Origin: Bacillus sp. AFS041924
Lineage (GTDB): Bacteria; Bacillota; Bacilli; Bacillales; Bacillaceae_G
Assembly: GCF_002577195.1 (NCBI RefSeq)
Contig: NZ_NULG01000094.1
Coordinates: 1 to 64,000, forward strand
Direction: 5' to 3'
Length of the DNA stretch: 64,000 bases
In this document: in pieces, positions 36,325-45,878 of the stretch
Numbering within the stretch: position 1 is the first letter of the stretch
How the letters are laid out: every line of letters starts with the position of its first letter
Position numbers and translations under genes: made by a program
The notes under the pieces: generated by a model
Told to the model about the DNA's origin: nothing
What the model saw: the letters and a program-made list of their open reading frames with translations, nothing else
Database searches by the model: none

Positions 36325-37680
36325 TTATTTTTTCATTGCATTAACTGCATTATCGTATTGTTGTTGTGCTAAATCATTTAATTGTTTTGCATAGTCTTGA
36401 TAATTAACTGAACCGTAAACACTATCTTTTAACAGATCAACAATTTTTGCATTTTCATTGTCTCCAATTTTTATGCCAGTTGCTGCTTCCCAACGTGATG
36501 CAGCATAGCCTGGTACGATTTTAATTGGGTCAATCATTGCTTTGTCTAAATTTTCATATGCTTTTTGAACTCCCGGTACACTAATAATCTCCCAATATTT
36601 TGCTAAAACTTCTGAGTCAGTAGTAATTGGTAATGTATTAATCTCTGTACCACTATTAATACTAAGGTCCATTCTTTTTAAGAAACCTTCTTTTCCAAAC
36701 GACATAAACTTGGCAAAGTCATAAGCTTCTTTTTTATGTTTTGTACTCTTAGCTACACCTAAGTAGTCGACAGCAATCGCACTTCTTCCTTCTGGAATTC
36801 CAACAAAATCCCAATCAAAATCTACATTTTTCGCAAAATCACTATTCATCCATGTGCCATTCCAGAAATAAGCAAGCTGCCCTGCTTTAAAAGCAGCTCC
36901 CATGTCATCGCCACTTAATTTATCTTTTTGTTCTTTATTTAGTCCTTCATATGCATAACCATTTGTACCTAAATCTTTTGCCAATTTAACACCTTCGAAC
37001 ATTTCAGGTGAGTCTAAGTGATATTTGCCACTTCCATATGTAAACCAATTTACGTTTTGATTTTTTGCACCTGAATACCAATCAATAAAGTCTGTCGTTG
37101 AGTTGATCCCCACAATTCCTTTACCTAAGTCCGTTGTTTCTTTTACTCCATTAATAAAATCAGGTAAAGTAAGCCCATATTCAGGTGTATCTATGTTTGC
37201 ATTATTAAAAATATCTTTGTTTACGTAATACCCCATAAAATGTTGTGCAAATGGGATTGCAAATGTTTTGTCACTATTTTTCGTTGACTCTTTAATAGAT
37301 TCAGGTAAACTAGTAAAGTCTTTATCTTCGTTTACTAAACCAGATAGATCAAGTAACCAATCATTTGTTACACCTGATGGAATATCCGTTAACATAAACA
37401 CATCCGGAAGTTTACCAGCGCTAGCTGCTGTTGATAGTGAACCCTTCCAATCATCGTTTGTAATATTTTCATCAATTTTTATATCGATGTTTTTGTGTGA
37501 TTTTTCATAAGCTTCGATCATTAAACGCTCTAGATTTTTTTCAGATTCTGTACCAAGATTCCAGTTAGCATAATTTAATACTACTTTTTTATCAGCTGAA
37601 GTTGAAGAAGTTTCTTTGTTACATGCGGCCATCGTTAATGCGACTGACGTAGCGGCAACAACTTTCAGAATTTTTTTCAT
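36325..37680 (-). CDS. Sugar-binding lipoprotein A of the beta-glucan locus
   Basis: 451 residues. Lipobox LTMAAC puts the modified cysteine at residue 20. The mature part is a type 1 extracellular solute-binding domain (VVLNYANWNLGTESEKNLERLMIEAYEK, LPDVFMLTDIPSG, FAIPFAQHFMGYYVNKDIF). It is clearly paralogous to the protein at 42899-44266. By composition of the locus it should bind sophoro-oligosaccharides, as Listeria Lin1841 (SO-BP) does. First gene of the large transporter operon, behind a strong regulated promoter at 37741-37769. Confidence 0.88.
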   Translation of the reverse strand: MKKILKVVAATSVALTMAACNKETSSTSADKKVVLNYANWNLGTESEKNLERLMIEAYEKSHKNIDIKIDENITNDDWKGSLSTAASAGKLPDVFMLTDIPSGVTNDWLLDLSGLVNEDKDFTSLPESIKESTKNSDKTFAIPFAQHFMGYYVNKDIFNNANIDTPEYGLTLPDFINGVKETTDLGKGIVGINSTTDFIDWYSGAKNQNVNWFTYGSGKYHLDSPEMFEGVKLAKDLGTNGYAYEGLNKEQKDKLSGDDMGAAFKAGQLAYFWNGTWMNSDFAKNVDFDWDFVGIPEGRSAIAVDYLGVAKSTKHKKEAYDFAKFMSFGKEGFLKRMDLSINSGTEINTLPITTDSEVLAKYWEIISVPGVQKAYENLDKAMIDPIKIVPGYAASRWEAATGIKIGDNENAKIVDLLKDSVYGSVNYQDYAKQLNDLAQQQYDNAVNAMKK

Positions 37681-37718
37681 ATTCTATTTCCTCCTATATC
37701 TAGTCATTAATCAGGGTT

Positions 37719-37733
37719 ATCGAAACGTTTCTA
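37719..37733. promoter_or_regulatory. LacI-type operator upstream of binding protein A
   Basis: The palindrome GAAACGTTTC (37722-37731) sits inside ATCGAAACGTTTCTAT, about 10 bases downstream of the -10 box of the promoter at 37741-37769, a position suited to repression by roadblock. Confidence 0.75.
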
Positions 37734-37740
37734 TGAAATT

Positions 37741-37769
37741 ATTATACATAATACAGTAATCGCTTTCAA
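37741..37769 (-). promoter_or_regulatory. Sigma-A promoter with overlapping cre site
   Basis: On the minus strand TTGAAA (37769-37764), 17 bases, TATAAT (37746-37741). TGAAAGCGATTACT (37768-37755) matches 13 of 14 cre positions and overlaps the -35 box, implying CcpA repression in addition to the operator downstream. Confidence 0.8.
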
Positions 37770-37850
37770 TCGAATTTTTATATTTTTTGAAAATAAATTA
37801 TTATATTGTCGAATTTTTTTAACAATTTATTAAAACCTATATGTTTAAAA

Positions 37851-37890
37851 AAAGAAACCACTTGAACTGTCTTTCTCAAGTGGTTTCTTT
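37851..37890 (-). terminator. Terminator of the GH35-like gene pair
   Basis: AAAGAAACCACTTGA (37851-37865) pairs perfectly with TCAAGTGGTTTCTTT (37876-37890), a 15-bp stem, with a T-rich run on the minus strand. Confidence 0.88.
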
Positions 37891-37893
37891 ATA

Positions 37894-40263
37894 TTAAATA
37901 CTTTTAACGAATTTTAATTCTGCAACTTTTTCCGTGGTGCAGATCTTTACAATGTATTGATTACTTTCAATTTGTTCTACTTGGATCCAATTACTTTCTT
38001 GTGGAATCCATTTAGACGAAATAAATAAAAATTCCTCATCTTGCATAATTTTCACATTTACTTTAAGCTCATCATCTTTTCTCTCGATTTCAAAGATTTC
38101 TCCAGATCCGTACTCTATAAAAATATCTTCTGTAAGATTGACTTGAATTGGTAGCATTAACCCACTTCTAGACGGGATCGTAATCTTTTTACCTCTGAAT
38201 AACTGCTTACCAGCAAATGTAATAGTTGTCTCTTTTTCATATTCATCAAAGTTGTGTAAGAACAAGAATTTGCCATTTTTTTCCGAAATACGAGAAAAAG
38301 CGTCTAAGGCTTCTATATGATCATCGAATGAAAAGCTACTATAAATTCCTAACTTATCCGTTATCTTTTTGAGAGCTTCTAATTGGTAATCAAACTGTAC
38401 TTCCATTCCTAAACCAATTATTACAACTTTACCATCACCACAATTTTTTTCGAAGGCAACTACATCTTTTTCATCATCCTCTGTCCAAGCAAACGCTCCC
38501 TCTATTTGACCATATGTTTGCATCATTGCTGCAATGTTTTCCATATCTTCAACAATAGCAAAACCATGTTTGATTTCTTTTTGTTCTACTTCTATAAAAT
38601 CCTTCAAAATCGTACATGGTATCCGTTTCATCGTTTCAGTCGGTAATGTTGGGAAAATAATCAGATTCCCACCATTTTTAACATAGTTTACTAGTTTTTC
38701 CTGGATAGTTTCATCCATCCATTTTGTAGAAAATACCCACAATGATGGGATCCTTTTTACATCAATTTCACTAGATTCAAGTAGATTGTACCCATCATAT
38801 GCAATGTTGTTTATCGTAAAACCTTTAGCAATTCCATTAAATAAAAAGGCTTCTCTCCATTGCTCTATTTCTCTCATCATTCCTTGTGTATACTCATTAT
38901 GGAATTCTGTCATAAAATAATCCGGATAAAATGCTAAATGGGTATTATATTCAGGTTTTGTCTTCAAAAGTTCATCATTGTATACTTGGAACATTTTCCC
39001 TAAATGTTGAATAGGCTTGTAATGTGCTCTTTCTTTACCATTTGCTGAAAGTGGTGCCTGCCATTCATGCCTTTTTCCAAACAAACCGATATCTTCATAA
39101 TTTTCACCACTTACAAACATATAATAATTAACAGCATTCATACCATTGGCAAAACTTAGTCTTGTAATTAAATCAAAGGCTGATGGTTGTAGCCTAGGTT
39201 TATCAGTAATACATCCACCTTGGAACTCCGCTGAAAATAATGGCTGATCTTTAGATTGAACTGATCTAGTAAATGCATTTGCTATTATAACATCTGAATA
39301 ATTATCGTATTCTAAGTTACCAATGTAGTAATCTCCGGCAATCATTACATTTTCTATTTTTGTCGTTTCAATTAATTGTGATATGCCAATTGGATATTTC
39401 ATTCCGCGCTTTAAAATGCCGCCAACTGTATCAAATCCATGAATATTAACAACAAATGGAACAGAAATATGATTTTTCTCAGCAAATTCCTTTAATTTTT
39501 CAATGTATGTACGATAATGTTCGCGCATAAATAAGCTATATTCATTTTGTAAAGCGAATGAAAAACCTTCCTCAACTTTTTTAACATTTTTTTGGACAAA
39601 TTCTTCTATACTTGACACTTCATCCGTAAATACTGTGTGAAACTCTTTTAAAGTATATTTTTGTTCTAAATGCGCTTGAAAGTATTTAAGTGTTACATCG
39701 TTATAGTCACCTTGATTTGTAACCCAGTGGAACATACCTACTTCATTATCAAGTTGGAACATGATAACAGGACCACCATTCGTTACTTGGAGTGGGGCTA
39801 TAATGTCACACACATGCTTATACCATTTTTCCGTTTTCTCTAAATAAATAGGATGCATGTAGCTGACTAAACGTACTGGATGGCTTTCTCCTTTTTCATT
39901 TTTAGCTAATGCTTCTTCATAATTGTCAATCAGCCATGATGGAACACCATGATCAACTATTTCCGCCATTACATATGGACCTGGGCGAACTAAACAGTAC
40001 ATATTTTCATCTTGAATCATTTGAATAAATGCTCTTAAATCTTTTTCAGGCCTTGATTTTCCAGTTAAATCAATTTCTCCTTCTGTTTTTTCATGAAACT
40101 GCCATGGAATATAAGTACTAACCATGTTTGCTCCGGCGGCTTTTATTTGTTTAATTCGATTTTTCCATTCATATTGTTGTAGTCGAAAATAATGTAATTC
40201 TCCTCCAAATAATATGATTTCTTTTCCATTTATAATGACTTTTTCATTTTTAATTTGTATCAT
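37894..40263 (-). CDS. GH35-like glycoside hydrolase, copy 2
   Basis: 789 residues, no signal peptide, cytoplasmic. The GH35 TIM barrel is recognised from IILFGGELHYFRLQQYEWKN, NMVSTYIPWQFHE, YCLVRPGPYVMAE and VIMFQLDNEVGMFHW, where the final Glu of DNE is the acid/base. The candidate nucleophile is in QPLFSAEFQGG. Beta-sandwich domains follow after about residue 580. It probably removes terminal beta-linked hexosyl units from imported oligosaccharides; the specificity is unknown. A frame opens at 40281, but ATG 40263 aligns with the start of the paralog (MVDVKNKQ...). Confidence 0.82.
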   Translation of the reverse strand: MIQIKNEKVIINGKEIILFGGELHYFRLQQYEWKNRIKQIKAAGANMVSTYIPWQFHEKTEGEIDLTGKSRPEKDLRAFIQMIQDENMYCLVRPGPYVMAEIVDHGVPSWLIDNYEEALAKNEKGESHPVRLVSYMHPIYLEKTEKWYKHVCDIIAPLQVTNGGPVIMFQLDNEVGMFHWVTNQGDYNDVTLKYFQAHLEQKYTLKEFHTVFTDEVSSIEEFVQKNVKKVEEGFSFALQNEYSLFMREHYRTYIEKLKEFAEKNHISVPFVVNIHGFDTVGGILKRGMKYPIGISQLIETTKIENVMIAGDYYIGNLEYDNYSDVIIANAFTRSVQSKDQPLFSAEFQGGCITDKPRLQPSAFDLITRLSFANGMNAVNYYMFVSGENYEDIGLFGKRHEWQAPLSANGKERAHYKPIQHLGKMFQVYNDELLKTKPEYNTHLAFYPDYFMTEFHNEYTQGMMREIEQWREAFLFNGIAKGFTINNIAYDGYNLLESSEIDVKRIPSLWVFSTKWMDETIQEKLVNYVKNGGNLIIFPTLPTETMKRIPCTILKDFIEVEQKEIKHGFAIVEDMENIAAMMQTYGQIEGAFAWTEDDEKDVVAFEKNCGDGKVVIIGLGMEVQFDYQLEALKKITDKLGIYSSFSFDDHIEALDAFSRISEKNGKFLFLHNFDEYEKETTITFAGKQLFRGKKITIPSRSGLMLPIQVNLTEDIFIEYGSGEIFEIERKDDELKVNVKIMQDEEFLFISSKWIPQESNWIQVEQIESNQYIVKICTTEKVAELKFVKSI

Positions 40264-40328
40264 TTTATAAATCAGCTCCATTTTAATAGGTTAGATTGTT
40301 ACATGAATTTTAGTCCTATATAAAAGAA

Positions 40329-40359
40329 GAAACAGGAGATTCTAAAGAAGTCCTGTTTC
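40329..40359 (-). terminator. Hairpin between the two GH35-like genes
   Basis: GAAACAGGA (40329-40337) pairs with TCCTGTTTC (40351-40359). A moderately T-rich run follows on the minus strand, so it may attenuate read-through from the upstream gene. Confidence 0.65.
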
Positions 40360-40367
40360 ATTTGATC

Positions 40368-42779
40368 TTACTTAAAATAGATTTTTAATTGATCATCTAA
40401 CTTACCATGTTTTTTAGATTTAATTAGAATTGAGTCCCCTAGTTTTTCTAATTCATATTCAAAACTTGGTAGAATTTCTTTTTGTGTTTGAAGTTTAATT
40501 ACATCTTCCGATTGCGTTAATCGGAATAAAATTGAATGTTCTTCAATACTTTGAATTTCTGCAGTTGAATATTCAATAAATACTCCATTTATATTTACAT
40601 TAACCGGAAGCATCACACCGTCTTTACTATTTAGAGTAAAAATTCGACCTTCAAATAGTTGTGTTCCATTATCGTTTATATGGAATTGTTTATCAAAATC
40701 ATCCAAGTTTAAAATATGAATAAATCTTTCATTTACTTTATTAATCGTCGATGTCATAAAAATTCCATGATATACAAAGTCGTGCGTTAATTTTGGTGAC
40801 GACCCTAGTTTTTCAAGGGCAGTTTTAAAGAGGTCGATGTCACATCGATATGACATTGTAAATGCTATTACTCTACCTTTTCCGACATTGATGTCAAAAC
40901 CACAGACTGCATCTGATCCGTATACATGAAACACTGGTTGTCCTTTAGTAAGTTCAAAAGTTTGAGCTCTATTTGAACGGACTTCAGGTCGAGGCTTTGC
41001 CCAATTATTCGGATAGATTGATAGATAATGATATCGGTCTTCATAAATATCGCCAGTATGCTTTACTCCTAAAGCATCGATTAAAATCGTACATTCATTT
41101 CCTTCAATATCGAATAAAGGAAGTTGGCCATAAATAAGTAATGATCCACCTTCCTTTACAAAATCTGCTAATTTCTGTTGAATATGTTTGTGTAAATATT
41201 TAGCTGATGGTAGAACAATTACATTATTATCTTTTGGATTTATTGATCTATTTTGAATGTCAATTGAACTAAATCGATAACCAGCTAATAACATTGCCCT
41301 ACCCATTATTTCCCATGCACCATATGATCGATTCATTTCAATATTTGAATAAATTTCTTTCATCTTTTCACTTTTTGGATAGCGAGATTCTGTCATGTAA
41401 TAATCTGGAATGAAAGCAAAAGCTACATTATCTAGTTCCTCATCCATTGTTGATACTTTATCTGCGACTGCCATTACAGTCTTGATTCCTCTAGTCATTC
41501 GTGGGTACGTATAATTTAATACACCTTCAGGGCTAATTGGTGCAGCAAATCCATGTCTTTCACCTGTAAATGCTACTCGATCGTTTCCATCATTAACTTT
41601 TTGATCTAATCGATAATTTCTACCACCTGTCATTAAGTAATAATTGATAAGTCTATTCCCCTGAGCGATGCACATTCTATGTTTAAAGTCCACAGCTGAA
41701 ACATCTAATCGTCCTGCAAATGTTTCACCATAGTTTGCGTCACCACATGCAAATTCAACTGATGTAAGTGGTTGGTCTTCATTATGGACAGCATCCATAA
41801 ACCCATTAATTATATATAAATCTTGAAAACTATCCATATTTAAATTACCAAAATAGATATCTGATCCAGAGATATATCCTGGTGCTTGTGTATAAGTTTC
41901 ATATAATTGACTAATACCGATTGGATAAGTAAATCCACGACCGCCACCAGTACCATGTATATTTACTACAAATGGAATATCCTTAACTCCGAATTCTTCA
42001 CAATAACTACGTAACTCATGGACATATCTTGCAAAACGATGTCTCATATAATAGCCTAAATCAAAGTGCAGTTCACTAGTGTATTCTTCTTTTGGAGAAC
42101 GAATAAACTGAGATCGATTTTGAAGATCTTCAAGATCAAACGGATAACGACTAGTTAATGTTTTTTCATCGTATTTTTCTTTTAACCATTTCACTAAATC
42201 TTCTATTAAACTCTCAGTTAAATCTGGCGTATTTGATACCCATGACAACATACCAATTTCATTATCAAGTTGGACACCAATAATATTTCCCCCATTTGTT
42301 TGTAATCGCGGCTTAATTACTTCCATAATCACTTCATACCATTTCTTTGTTGCATGAAGGAAGTTTGGAGCTAGATAATCTAACGTTTTCGTTTCTGCCG
42401 GATTATTGTCCCATCCAATAGGTATAACTTCAGGATATTTTTCGTACACCCAAAAAGGAATTCCTTCATTTTTCATTTCCGCCATGATGAATGGACCTGG
42501 ACGAACAAAAAAATACAAATCATTTTCCTGACATAAATCAATGAATGCTCCTATATTCAACTCAGGGCGAGTTCTCCCATCAACATCGAATTCTCCCTCA
42601 ATGGGTTCATGACAAATCCAAGGTACATATGATGCTACCGCATTACAACCAGATTGCTTTAACTTATCAATTCGGTCCTGCCAATCTTCTTTTTCCAATC
42701 GATAATAATGTATTTCCCCACAAGATATAATGACCGGCTTTCCATCAATTAGAATTTGCTTATTTTTTACATCAACCAT
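40368..42779 (-). CDS. GH35-like glycoside hydrolase, copy 1
   Basis: 803 residues and clearly paralogous to the gene downstream. VIISCGEIHYYRLEKEDWQDRI, AVASYVPWICHEPIEGEFD, FFVRPGPFIMAEM and IIGVQLDNEIGML mark the GH35 barrel with its acid/base Glu. QPLTSVEFACGD holds the likely nucleophile. No signal peptide. Operator GAAACGTTTC lies about 50 bases before its start, placing it in the LacI regulon. The usual ENE of beta-galactosidases is DNE in both copies. Confidence 0.82.
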   Translation of the reverse strand: MVDVKNKQILIDGKPVIISCGEIHYYRLEKEDWQDRIDKLKQSGCNAVASYVPWICHEPIEGEFDVDGRTRPELNIGAFIDLCQENDLYFFVRPGPFIMAEMKNEGIPFWVYEKYPEVIPIGWDNNPAETKTLDYLAPNFLHATKKWYEVIMEVIKPRLQTNGGNIIGVQLDNEIGMLSWVSNTPDLTESLIEDLVKWLKEKYDEKTLTSRYPFDLEDLQNRSQFIRSPKEEYTSELHFDLGYYMRHRFARYVHELRSYCEEFGVKDIPFVVNIHGTGGGRGFTYPIGISQLYETYTQAPGYISGSDIYFGNLNMDSFQDLYIINGFMDAVHNEDQPLTSVEFACGDANYGETFAGRLDVSAVDFKHRMCIAQGNRLINYYLMTGGRNYRLDQKVNDGNDRVAFTGERHGFAAPISPEGVLNYTYPRMTRGIKTVMAVADKVSTMDEELDNVAFAFIPDYYMTESRYPKSEKMKEIYSNIEMNRSYGAWEIMGRAMLLAGYRFSSIDIQNRSINPKDNNVIVLPSAKYLHKHIQQKLADFVKEGGSLLIYGQLPLFDIEGNECTILIDALGVKHTGDIYEDRYHYLSIYPNNWAKPRPEVRSNRAQTFELTKGQPVFHVYGSDAVCGFDINVGKGRVIAFTMSYRCDIDLFKTALEKLGSSPKLTHDFVYHGIFMTSTINKVNERFIHILNLDDFDKQFHINDNGTQLFEGRIFTLNSKDGVMLPVNVNINGVFIEYSTAEIQSIEEHSILFRLTQSEDVIKLQTQKEILPSFEYELEKLGDSILIKSKKHGKLDDQLKIYFK

Positions 42780-42826
42780 CTAATCACTCCTTAAAAATTC
42801 TAAAAAAGCATATAAATAGCTTATTA

Positions 42827-42836
42827 GAAACGTTTC
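42827..42836. promoter_or_regulatory. LacI-type operator upstream of GH35-like copy 1
   Basis: A perfect GAAACGTTTC palindrome in the 119-base gap between binding-protein gene B and the GH35-like gene. No convincing promoter can be assigned, so it may control read-through or a weak internal promoter. Confidence 0.7.
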
Positions 42837-42898
42837 GATTTTTAATAAAATTTTTTGATTAAATTAGTAGAAAATTAGATTACTAGCACTTTGTGAAA

Positions 42899-44266
42899 TT
42901 ATTTAATAGCTTTCGAAATCACGTCTACTGCATCTTTATGGCTTTTATTAGCTAGTTCATTTAATTGCTTTGCATAATCTTGATATTGTACTACACCTTG
43001 AGATGCAAAATTGAATAAGTCCCAGACGTTTGGATCGTCTTTATCACCGATTTTCACTCCAATTTTAGCTTCCCAACGAGCCGGAATATATCCAGGTAAA
43101 GTTTTCATTGGATCTACCAAGGCATTATTTAAATTATTGTAAGTATCTTGAATTCCAGGAATACTATAAATTTCCCAATACTTATCTAATAATTCATTGT
43201 CTGTAGAAATAGGTAATGTTGTTAAATCTTGACCATTTTTTACACTTAAATTCATTCGTTCTTTGAAGCCTTCTTTACCAAATGACATAAATTTTGCAAA
43301 TTCATATGCTTCTTTAGGATGCTTCGTATTTTTAGAAATCCCTAAATAGTCGTTAACAATTGCTGCTCTACCTCCAGGGATTCCAATATAATCCCAGTCA
43401 AAGTTTAATTTTTTCATAAAACTGGGAATATTGTATGTACTACTATAGTAAAGTGCAATCTGTCCAGATTCAAATGCTAATCCTGCATCTTCTCCACTCA
43501 GTTTTTCTTGTTGTTCCTTTTTTAATTGAGAGTATGCATATCCATTTGATGCTAATTCTTTCATTTTATTCATACCATCAATCATTTCTTTTGAATCTAA
43601 ATGAAATGAATCATCTGCATAAGTATACCATCCTAGTTTTGGATTTGCAGCACCAGGATACCATTCTACTAAACCTTGAGTACTATCAATACCTACTGTT
43701 TTGTTTTCAAGATTCGTTGCCTTTTTTGCGATTGTTAAAAAGTCATCAATTGAATAACCGCTTTTTGGAATGTCTAAATTTAAGCTATCGAGGATATTCT
43801 TATTCACAAAGTAACCCATAAAAAATTGAGCAAAAGGTATTCCAAATACTTTTCCCTCTACTGTGGAAGCATTTCTTACTGTATCAGTAATCTTAGAAAA
43901 TTCTTCGTCTTCATTAGCGTATTTAGAAAGATCTAATAGCCAGTTATTTGCTAAACCAGTTGGAATATTATTTTGCATGAATACATCAGGTAATTTTCCA
44001 GCACTTGCTAATGTACCTAACGCTTGATTCCAATCACCATCTAATACATCAACTTGAATATCAACATTCTTATGTTTTTTCTCGTATGCACTAATCATCA
44101 TCCGTTCGAGATTTTTTTCATTTTCTGGCCCGTTATTCCAGTTCGCGTATTTAATAATTATCTTTTCTTTGTTTTCTGCTGTACCAGATGATTTTTCTTT
44201 CCCACATGCAGCTAAAGTAAAAACTAGGGTTGTAGCCATTGCAACTTTCATAAACTTGCTCATCAT
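42899..44266 (-). CDS. Sugar-binding lipoprotein B of the beta-glucan locus
   Basis: 455 residues. Lipobox LAAC gives the lipidated cysteine at about residue 21. The mature domain begins IIIKYANWNNGPENEKNLERMMISAYEK and shares most motifs with lipoprotein A (ASAGKLPDVFM, NNWLLDLSKYANEDEEF, FGIPFAQFFMGYFVNKNIL, YAKQLNELA at the end). It has two operators and a cre-overlapped promoter of its own. Presumably it delivers a related oligosaccharide to the same permeases. AGGAGGTAGA precedes the ATG. Confidence 0.88.
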   Translation of the reverse strand: MMSKFMKVAMATTLVFTLAACGKEKSSGTAENKEKIIIKYANWNNGPENEKNLERMMISAYEKKHKNVDIQVDVLDGDWNQALGTLASAGKLPDVFMQNNIPTGLANNWLLDLSKYANEDEEFSKITDTVRNASTVEGKVFGIPFAQFFMGYFVNKNILDSLNLDIPKSGYSIDDFLTIAKKATNLENKTVGIDSTQGLVEWYPGAANPKLGWYTYADDSFHLDSKEMIDGMNKMKELASNGYAYSQLKKEQQEKLSGEDAGLAFESGQIALYYSSTYNIPSFMKKLNFDWDYIGIPGGRAAIVNDYLGISKNTKHPKEAYEFAKFMSFGKEGFKERMNLSVKNGQDLTTLPISTDNELLDKYWEIYSIPGIQDTYNNLNNALVDPMKTLPGYIPARWEAKIGVKIGDKDDPNVWDLFNFASQGVVQYQDYAKQLNELANKSHKDAVDVISKAIK

Positions 44267-44297
44267 TCTACCTCCTCATAATATTAATTACTTTTTC

Positions 44298-44307
44298 GAA
44301 ACGTTTC
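44298..44307. promoter_or_regulatory. LacI-type operator, leader-proximal, gene B
   Basis: GAAACGTTTC 31 bases before the start of binding-protein gene B, extended on one side to CGAAACGTTTCA. Confidence 0.7.
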
Positions 44308-44339
44308 ACTGAGTAAAAAAATATAAGTTCATCTTTATC

Positions 44340-44349
44340 GAAACGTTTT
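44340..44349. promoter_or_regulatory. Second LacI-type operator, gene B
   Basis: GAAACGTTTT, one mismatch from the palindrome, 10 bases downstream of the -10 box. The two sites are 42 bases apart (four helical turns), which would allow looping or cooperative binding. Confidence 0.65.
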
Positions 44350-44359
44350 TATAAATAAA

Positions 44360-44388
44360 ATTGTACACATTTTTGTATGCGTTTACAA
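44360..44388 (-). promoter_or_regulatory. Sigma-A promoter with overlapping cre site, gene B
   Basis: On the minus strand TTGTAA (44388-44383), 17 bases, TACAAT (44365-44360). TGTAAACGCATACA (44387-44374) matches 13 of 14 cre positions and overlaps the -35 box, the same layout as at 37.75 kb. Confidence 0.78.
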
Positions 44389-44590
44389 CACTTTTTAAGA
44401 AAGTATTTAATATCTTTTTTGACGAGTTTTGATGAATTTAAATTAAAGAAACTAAAAAGTCACTTAGATTAGTTCACTGCAAATTTAAATCTTCATTTTT
44501 CAACTAATAACGGGCTGCTTTTTAGACTCCTATAGGAACTCTAACAAACTATTTTATTGTAGAAAGCATTCCTCTAAATATAAGTAAAAA

Positions 44591-44626
44591 AGAATATCAG
44601 ACGCTTACTTTAACGTCTGATATTCT
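44591..44626 (-). terminator. Terminator of the FMN reductase gene
   Basis: AGAATATCAGACG (44591-44603) pairs exactly with CGTCTGATATTCT (44614-44626), followed on the minus strand by TTTTTTACTT. Confidence 0.88.
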
Positions 44627-44649
44627 TATCAAAGATCACTTAATAATAA

Positions 44650-45201
44650 CTATTTTCTCAAAGTTTTTAATGCTCCACTCCAAGCAGCAACTTGGTCAAG
44701 CATTGCATTTACGTTATTAAGGTGTAATTCAGCCGGCTTGAATGTAGTATAGTTTTCAAAATCAGTAAATAAAGATAGTGTAGGGTGAACACGAACATCT
44801 GCTATCATTAGCTCACCCATTATTCCTCGTAAATGTTCAGCTGCACGGGCACCACCAGTTGAACCATAACTTACTATACCTGCTGCTTTGTTATTCCAAG
44901 CTTCACGAGCTAAATCAAGTGCATTTTTTAATGCTCCTGTTATACTGTGATTATATTCCTGAACGATAAAGACGAATCCATCCAAGCTGTTAAGTTTTTC
45001 GTTCCAAGCTGCAATTCCAGGTTCAGACCCATCAGTTGTTCCTAAAAAAGGTAAATGATAATCTGCAATATCTACAATTTCATAGTTTACATCTCCACGT
45101 TTGTCAGCAATTCCTTTAACCCATTCTCCCACTTGTGGGCTAACTCGTCCCTCTCTTGTACTACCTAAAATAATTCCTACATTTAAACTTTCAGTTGTCA
45201 T
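44650..45201 (-). CDS. NADPH-dependent FMN/quinone reductase family protein
   Basis: 183 residues, flavodoxin-like FMN_red fold. FMN-binding loop LGSTREGRVSPQVGEW near the N-terminus, then VQEYNHSITGALKNALD and SYGSTGGARAAEHLR. Such enzymes detoxify quinones, azo compounds or nitroaromatics. AAGGAGG lies eight bases before ATG 45201; the frame also opens at GTG 45204. A decayed MarR-type regulator lies just upstream in the same orientation, the usual partner of this family. Confidence 0.87.
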   Translation of the reverse strand: MTTESLNVGIILGSTREGRVSPQVGEWVKGIADKRGDVNYEIVDIADYHLPFLGTTDGSEPGIAAWNEKLNSLDGFVFIVQEYNHSITGALKNALDLAREAWNNKAAGIVSYGSTGGARAAEHLRGIMGELMIADVRVHPTLSLFTDFENYTTFKPAELHLNNVNAMLDQVAAWSGALKTLRK

Positions 45202-45235
45202 CACTTTTTCCTCCTTTTTAGCTTATAAAATTTAT

Positions 45236-45514
45236 TTTCACCAAATTTTGTGCACCAAATTCCAATTCTCTTAAATAAATCAATTAGCTGTTCTTTTTCG
45301 TCATTGGAGATAAATGATAAATTTGGAGAAATGGTTGGAACGTGTTTGGGAAAAATCTGCTTATAAATGCTCTTCCTTCTTTTGTCAGCATGTCAAAAGA
45401 AACCCTTCTATTATTTGGGTTTGGTTATCTTTCTAAATGACCTATCTTTTCTAACTTATCTACGAGCAAGTTTCTTTGTTGGATAATTTTACCACAAAAT
45501 ATAGATTTCTCCAT
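45236..45514 (-). pseudogene. Decayed MarR-family regulator
   Basis: A frame reads MEKSIFCGKIIQQRNLLVDKLEKIGHLER, a stop follows, and the sequence then continues in another frame as NPNNRRVSFDMLTKEGRAFI up to LSPMTKKNS and a further stop. VDKLEK.G...R....N..DRR.....LT..G is the wing of MarR proteins. At least one frameshift and one stop break it, so the neighbouring reductase has probably lost its regulator. Confidence 0.65.
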
Positions 45515-45723
45515 AATATGGAAATATCCCTTTATATTCAAAATCTTTATTGAAAACACTATTACATAAATAAAAAAAGCCACCCCCCAGGAATCATTTA
45601 TTTTCACATCAAATTATTCAAATTAATGCAAATCCAACTGCGTGAGGTATGACTGAGCGATACAAAAACGTTCCATTTTTTGTTTAAAAAAGTGTTAGTC
45701 CGCCTTTTCTCTTTAATGATCTA

Positions 45724-45864
45724 TTAGATTTCAAAGAGCTTCTTCGTTTCCTCTAAAATTCCTTCTAGTAAGTTCAATTTAAGTCCCCTTTACCACTACT
45801 TACAATTAACGAACGGTTTCTTATTATGCTAGAATCTCTTTATAAACCATTTTGTATCTTGCAC
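45724..45864 (-). pseudogene. Possible small broken reading frame
   Basis: GGAGGTG at about 45871-45877 precedes a GTG at 45864 encoding MQDTKWFIKR. Coding-like text then continues in two other frames (IIRNRSLIVSSGKGDL and LNLLEGILEETKKLFEI) to a stop at 45724. The strong ribosome binding site suggests a former small gene. I do not recognise the product. Confidence 0.3.
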
Positions 45865-45878
45865 TTTTTTCACCTCCG

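Noticed and set aside
43435-43821. Long plus-strand frame of 128 residues rich in L, S, Y, H
   Set aside because: It is antisense to the sugar-binding lipoprotein gene, has no ribosome binding site and shows the biased composition of a shadow frame.
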